A DNA stretch of 64,000 bases from Endomychus coccineus (lineage: Eukaryota > Arthropoda > Insecta > Coleoptera > Endomychidae), in contig OY294068.1 of the NCBI GenBank assembly GCA_958510875.1, positions 172,949,411 to 173,013,410 on the forward strand. Reading direction: 5' to 3'. The notes beneath the pieces were generated by a model, which ran no database searches, had not been told where the DNA came from, and was given only the letters and a program-made list of their open reading frames with translations. Of this stretch, positions 59,964-64,000 are shown one piece after another. Every line of letters starts with the position of its first letter. Position 1 is the first letter of the stretch. Made by a program: the position numbers and the translations under genes.

Positions 59964-62427
59964 GACTATCTGTTCATTCCTTCATGTATCGGAATGGTAA
60001 AATAATTTTGTAATATTTTGAATTTATTTTACTTTCATGGGTAATGTCTTGAAATTATTTCAAGAACAATTTTAACAATCTGAAATTACGACAAATAATA
60101 AGTAATAATACGTGGAATTGAAGAATGTGATGAAATAGAGTATGTTCTCTTTGAAATAAGGATGTTCACAGCACTTCCGGTCAAACCGCCACTGAGGAGA
60201 TTCCAAATTTGAAATTTTCAGAATATTACTCATACGGGGACATCGAAATTCCTGTATATTTATGTATCTACATAATACAAAAACAGTTTCTACTGTACCT
60301 ACCTGTTGTTATTTTACGATTTCATTTCAGCGTACGAAGTTCCGGGAACAAACACTCTACCATCATACGCAAAAACTAAAGTTGTGTCGATGTAGACGGT
60401 GTGGAGATGTAAGAAAGGGGTACTGTTGAATGATTTGAAGCTCCTCCCATAAAATAATTACATAAGAAACAGGGTTAAGCCAGGTGTGCTAATAAATCAT
60501 GGTTGATTGTTCAAAATATTCTAATTCCAGATAGTAGATAGGTACTACAGAAAACATGTGAAACCTACTAGGTAAATTAGTCTATGAGAGTACTCATATT
60601 TATGAATGGTGCATTCTTCATTTAAATTGGAGTTGAACATGAAAGTACATCTTAGTGAAGAGCATGGCAGATTGTTCGGCACATTCCCTTGACCACTTGA
60701 CCTAGGTCATACAGTGCTTGAACAATCAATGAATAGAAGAGATCTCCCTTTTCAGTAGGAAGCTTCATGAGTGACAAAACATCTTATGTTTCTGATGGTT
60801 GTTCGATTTGATTACATAATTTCATTTGTATATCTATAGAATGATACAATTGAAAATTGATCAGTGTACTAGGAGTTGCATCAACATTAAATATTTCCAC
60901 CGTTTGCTTTAATGTAAGAGTCAAACCGTAAACTTTATGAAGTTTGAAAAATATTATACTATTAACCTATTTTGACAATACTATCAAGGTATCAAGTACT
61001 AAATAATGACCCTTATCCACTAAAAATACTATTAAAGTACTAAGACCATTTCAGCCAACAAGTAGCCATCATTAGAGTAAACCCTGATCTCTTAATTGAG
61101 ACGGGCTTATGTGAAAACGGAGTGGGGGTAGGGAACGAAGTCTTTCGCTTAAGTCAGAGTATGGTTAGCGAACAGTAAAATGAACGAATAAAATGGATAT
61201 AAGAGTTTGATTTTCACTAATTTAATTAAGACGGAACGAGCGTAGCGAACAGTAAAATGAACAATTAAAATGAATAAAAAAAAGTTTGATTTCACTACTC
61301 TTTACGGCTCATTCACGCACTCCGTTTTAACCTATTGGGATTCCTAGTTTATCTACTATCGGATTGAAAAATGTTTTATTCAACACGTTGGAATACAGAC
61401 CTTCGTGAAAATCCCAAGCCTCATTGCTCCATATCTAGAGTTACCAAATCCCTATGATTAAACGGATCACGGAACCAGAAGATCTTCTGCTACCTTACTT
61501 GCAGATGCTGGAGAACTTCTACCATAGCCGAATCGTTAGTTAATTGAAAACAATAACTTCAAATAACATTTTGCAAAGAGAAGTCGCCAATACGACGTAA
61601 TCTCCCATGATATAATCAGATGATGTAGCAATTTCAAGCCAAATTTTGGGTGAAAGACCAACCAAGTAGGAAAATATTCAGAATACCATTCCAGAAGCGT
61701 ATGGTCTCAGTAGATACCAAGAATAGGAATAGAAAATTGTACAAACTGCCTCTATATTATGCAAATGATGAATTTTGACTTGTTGATTCATTTGATGGTG
61801 CTGTATTATTTTAAAAAAAGAATGTGACATTACTGTTCGATAAAAAATGTATTGCACTAGTCTACTAAAAGGAAACTTTCATAAGCAATTCATTGCAAAA
61901 AAGTCTATTCTTAACACAATCGCAGATTAAATTGATTTCGTCTTCACTAGTTTCTTAGATGTCAAGCTTCACTATATTATATTTTTCAGCTATCATCTCT
62001 ACAATAAAATTGAATACTTGAGAAATTAACCATAAATCATTTGGATTCGACCATTCTAGAATTTGGGACAAGATCCAGAAGTACTGCTCTGATCTAGTTA
62101 CTTGCACCAACATTGACTTTTTCCGATCAATAGAATATAGAACATTTCCCAGTATGATAGAGGTCGAATCATAAATTAATTATTTGTACATAGAATCTGC
62201 GTTCCTATGCTGCTGATTAGTTACCGGTTGCCCCGCACAGCGTTGCCATGTAACATGATATTATAACCGAAAATTTACCAAAATTGATAATGATTTTGAT
62301 AATTTCAAGTACTAAAATCTAGATTGTCTGAACACACATCATACACTAATAAACTATAACAGAGTTCACACTGTGGATGCACTATCACACAATAAGTAAG
62401 AAGCAATCACCATTATGCACTAAATAC
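59964..62427. other. No gene recognised; short direct repeats at 61166-61296
   Basis: About 2.5 kb with no supported gene. GCGAACAGTAAAATGAAC occurs twice (about 61168 and 61247), each followed by similar AAAATGGAT/AAAATGAAT and GTTTGATTT words, so a local tandem duplication is likely. A copy of the short repeat seen at 54555 lies inverted at 61008-61056. Confidence 0.45.
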
Positions 62428-62435
62428 TGTTAGAG

Positions 62436-63695
62436 CAGTGGCGGCTCGTGAACTTTTAAAGAGAAGAGGTAGACATAAAACGTTTCTTTAAAAATATACT
62501 CTACTCAGCCAATTAATTTAACTTTTGCACAGCGACCGTACCAGCTACTTCAGTGACAAAATTAATTGTTGCCCAGCAAGAACCAACGTGGACGTGTAGA
62601 GTTTCTCTTGGCAAAAAATTATTTTTTTCGTTTTTTGTTTCTTATTTTTTTTTGGATTTTTGATATTTTTTCTTTTTTTCGGAATTTTTCATATTTTGTT
62701 TTTTTTTTATTAATTTTATTAGCTTTTTTTATATATTAACGGAATTCTACGGTCTTTAGTTTGCGAAAAATGATCAATAATATTATCATAAAATGTATCA
62801 TTTTGTTTTAAGTGTTTTACTAAATCTTTTTCAATAGATATCAAACTAACATTGTATAAACGATTTTGGTCCATTGTATTTCGCATGTAAGTTTTAATTC
62901 GTTTGAGAGTAGAAAATGATCTCTCCACCGATGCCGACGTGACAGGAATGGTGACTGTCAAACAAAGTAGTTTATAAAACTGAGGTAAAACTTGTTGCAA
63001 ATCGTTGTCTATCATATATTTTATCATATCGGCGTGACTGTCGTACTGGCCTAAAATATCTTTATCCGAGTATATAACGCATAATTCATTGAGCAGTGTT
63101 ATTTTATCAAAAAATTTATATTTTAGAACTAAGTTATCTAAAAGTGTATTTGGAAACTCTTTTTAATGTCTTACCTGATATTTCTAATCCTTTCAAATCC
63201 GGTAAAGACCGTTTATTTGAAAAAAACACTTTTCTGTCATATGTTAATCCACTAAATGAATTTTCTAAGAAGTCACCGAACCGATAAATTATAACTTAAC
63301 CTTACTTCGCGTCGCGAAACAAGAACAATAACTAACGGAGCACGTGTCGCAGCCTCGCAACGGCAGCAAGTAATCGTATTTCATACGACTGACCGAGCGA
63401 ACGAAAGGCTAGCCTACAGAGAGTGTTGCCATATCCGCTGTTTTACCCTATTTGGCAATTGGGCTGGTTGGAAAAACGGCAACTGTGTTGACCACACGTA
63501 TTTAGCGTTTGAGATATATAGAGAATCTAGCCTCTGGCCACTGTTGCCAGATTAAAAATAACTACTGAGAACGGGGAATTAATTGTAAAATTTAAAGAAT
63601 TATCAGAGAAACAGGAAATAAAATAGAGAGTGATCATTAAGATAAATTGGTGAGGAGGCTGAGCCTCCTTAGCCTCCTTCGAGGAGCCGTCACTG
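62436..63695 (-). mobile_element. hAT element, 1260 bp, internally deleted relative of 29278-31206
   Basis: The ends CAGTGGCGGCTCGT and the inverse at 63695 match the first hAT copy. The flanking direct repeat TGTTAGAG (62428-62435 and 63696-63703) is a perfect 8-bp target duplication. It is about 670 bp shorter than the first copy, having lost the middle of the transposase. Confidence 0.92.
62719..63150 (-). pseudogene. hAT transposase C-terminal remnant
   Basis: The minus strand keeps the dimerisation domain (TIPVTSASVERSFSTLKRIK, YMRNTMDQNRLYNVSLISIE) and the preceding DKDILGQYDSHADMIKYMID, nearly identical to the copy at 29405-30052. The frame then breaks near 63150-63170 into unrelated or N-terminal sequence, marking an internal deletion. 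The core catalytic region is absent, so it depends on another element for movement. Confidence 0.85.
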
Positions 63696-63750
63696 TGTTA
63701 GAGTACTGAGAACCTTTTCGCTACCAAGAAGAGATCATCAGAGTTTAACA

Positions 63751-63780
63751 GCTGAAAGGTCCTCAGTAGTTTTAGTGGAT
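63751..63780 (+). repeat. Short interspersed repeat, shortened copy
   Basis: GAAAGGTCCTCAGTA followed directly by GTTTTAGTGGATA matches 54555-54601 with the middle missing. Confidence 0.4.
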
Positions 63781-64000
63781 ACATCATGAAATTCCAGTAA
63801 TTCAGCATTCAACAAAAAAATACTTTGGAAGCATTTCAAGAAGCATTCCAGTTCAAACATTTCACAAATATATTAATTTTCTAATTATATTTCTATAGAG
63901 AATGACGCCTAGGTATGCAACATGATAACCTGGAAACTAACGTAGCAAACAGGTAGGTTTGGGGGCTGTTATACCACCAGCTTTATAATGTAAGAAAATA

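Noticed and set aside
63715..63740. Second possible hammerhead core (GCGAAAAGG and CTGATGATCTC on the minus strand)
   Set aside because: The region between the core blocks cannot form a proper stem II, and stem I and stem III are absent.

Overview
This is AT-rich eukaryotic DNA, almost certainly from an insect. I infer this from two exons of a Vsx-type homeobox gene with the insect-like variant [10 protein letters not shown], from short spliceosomal introns, and from a typical insect mix of mobile elements (mariner, Tc1, hAT, P-like, several LINE clades, a tyrosine-recombinase element). I cannot name the order with confidence. There is no operon, CRISPR array or other prokaryotic feature.

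The only host gene I can support is Vsx, on the minus strand. One exon (18949-19033) encodes a basic stretch and the start of the homeodomain. The next (17208-17331) carries homeodomain residues up to Gln46. They join in frame across a 1.6 kb intron. The exon for the recognition helix was not found in the 17.2 kb downstream, and no 5' exon was found in the 45 kb upstream, so much of the window is probably intron or flank of a large developmental gene. The 1.6 kb intron holds, on the Vsx-sense strand, a 44-nt sequence that folds as a minimal hammerhead ribozyme of the kind carried by Penelope-like elements and retrozymes.

The rest is mostly mobile DNA. 0-1.6 kb: a P-like (THAP9-type) transposase relic split by a 5'-truncated LINE with a 7-bp target duplication. 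3.4-3.6 kb: the end of a Tc1-like transposase. 5.2-6.8 kb: a TIR-bounded element filled by a 142-bp tandem array with a 426-bp higher-order period. 6.9-16.8 kb: LINE fragments. 19.3-20.3 kb: a LINE RNase H end. 23.9-24.6 kb: a long palindrome. 29.3-31.2 kb: a hAT element with a perfect 8-bp target duplication. 34.1-35.1 kb: a second P-like element. 36.2-37.1 kb: small inverted-repeat elements. 37.4-38.6 kb: a dead mariner. 40.6-45.7 kb: thirteen apparently identical 391-bp repeats. 47.1-49.1 kb: a long LINE copy. 49.8-51.7 kb: two abutting foldback elements. 51.7-52.8 kb: an internally deleted tyrosine-recombinase element. 53.6-54.4 kb: a TIR element with a GC-rich core. 54.8-58.2 kb: an antisense LINE interrupted by a near-complete, intron-bearing tyrosine-recombinase (Crypton-like) element. 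59-60 kb: another foldback element. 62.4-63.7 kb: a deleted relative of the first hAT.

The most unusual system is the tyrosine-recombinase family. One copy sits in a LINE reading frame, so the empty site can be read directly: the LINE frame is restored with no target duplication. A second copy keeps the ends and has lost the middle of the catalytic domain. Both carry palindromic GTGAGAAA/TTTCTCAC modules near their ends. All positions were read by eye, so element borders may be off by a few to tens of bases unless a target duplication is given.
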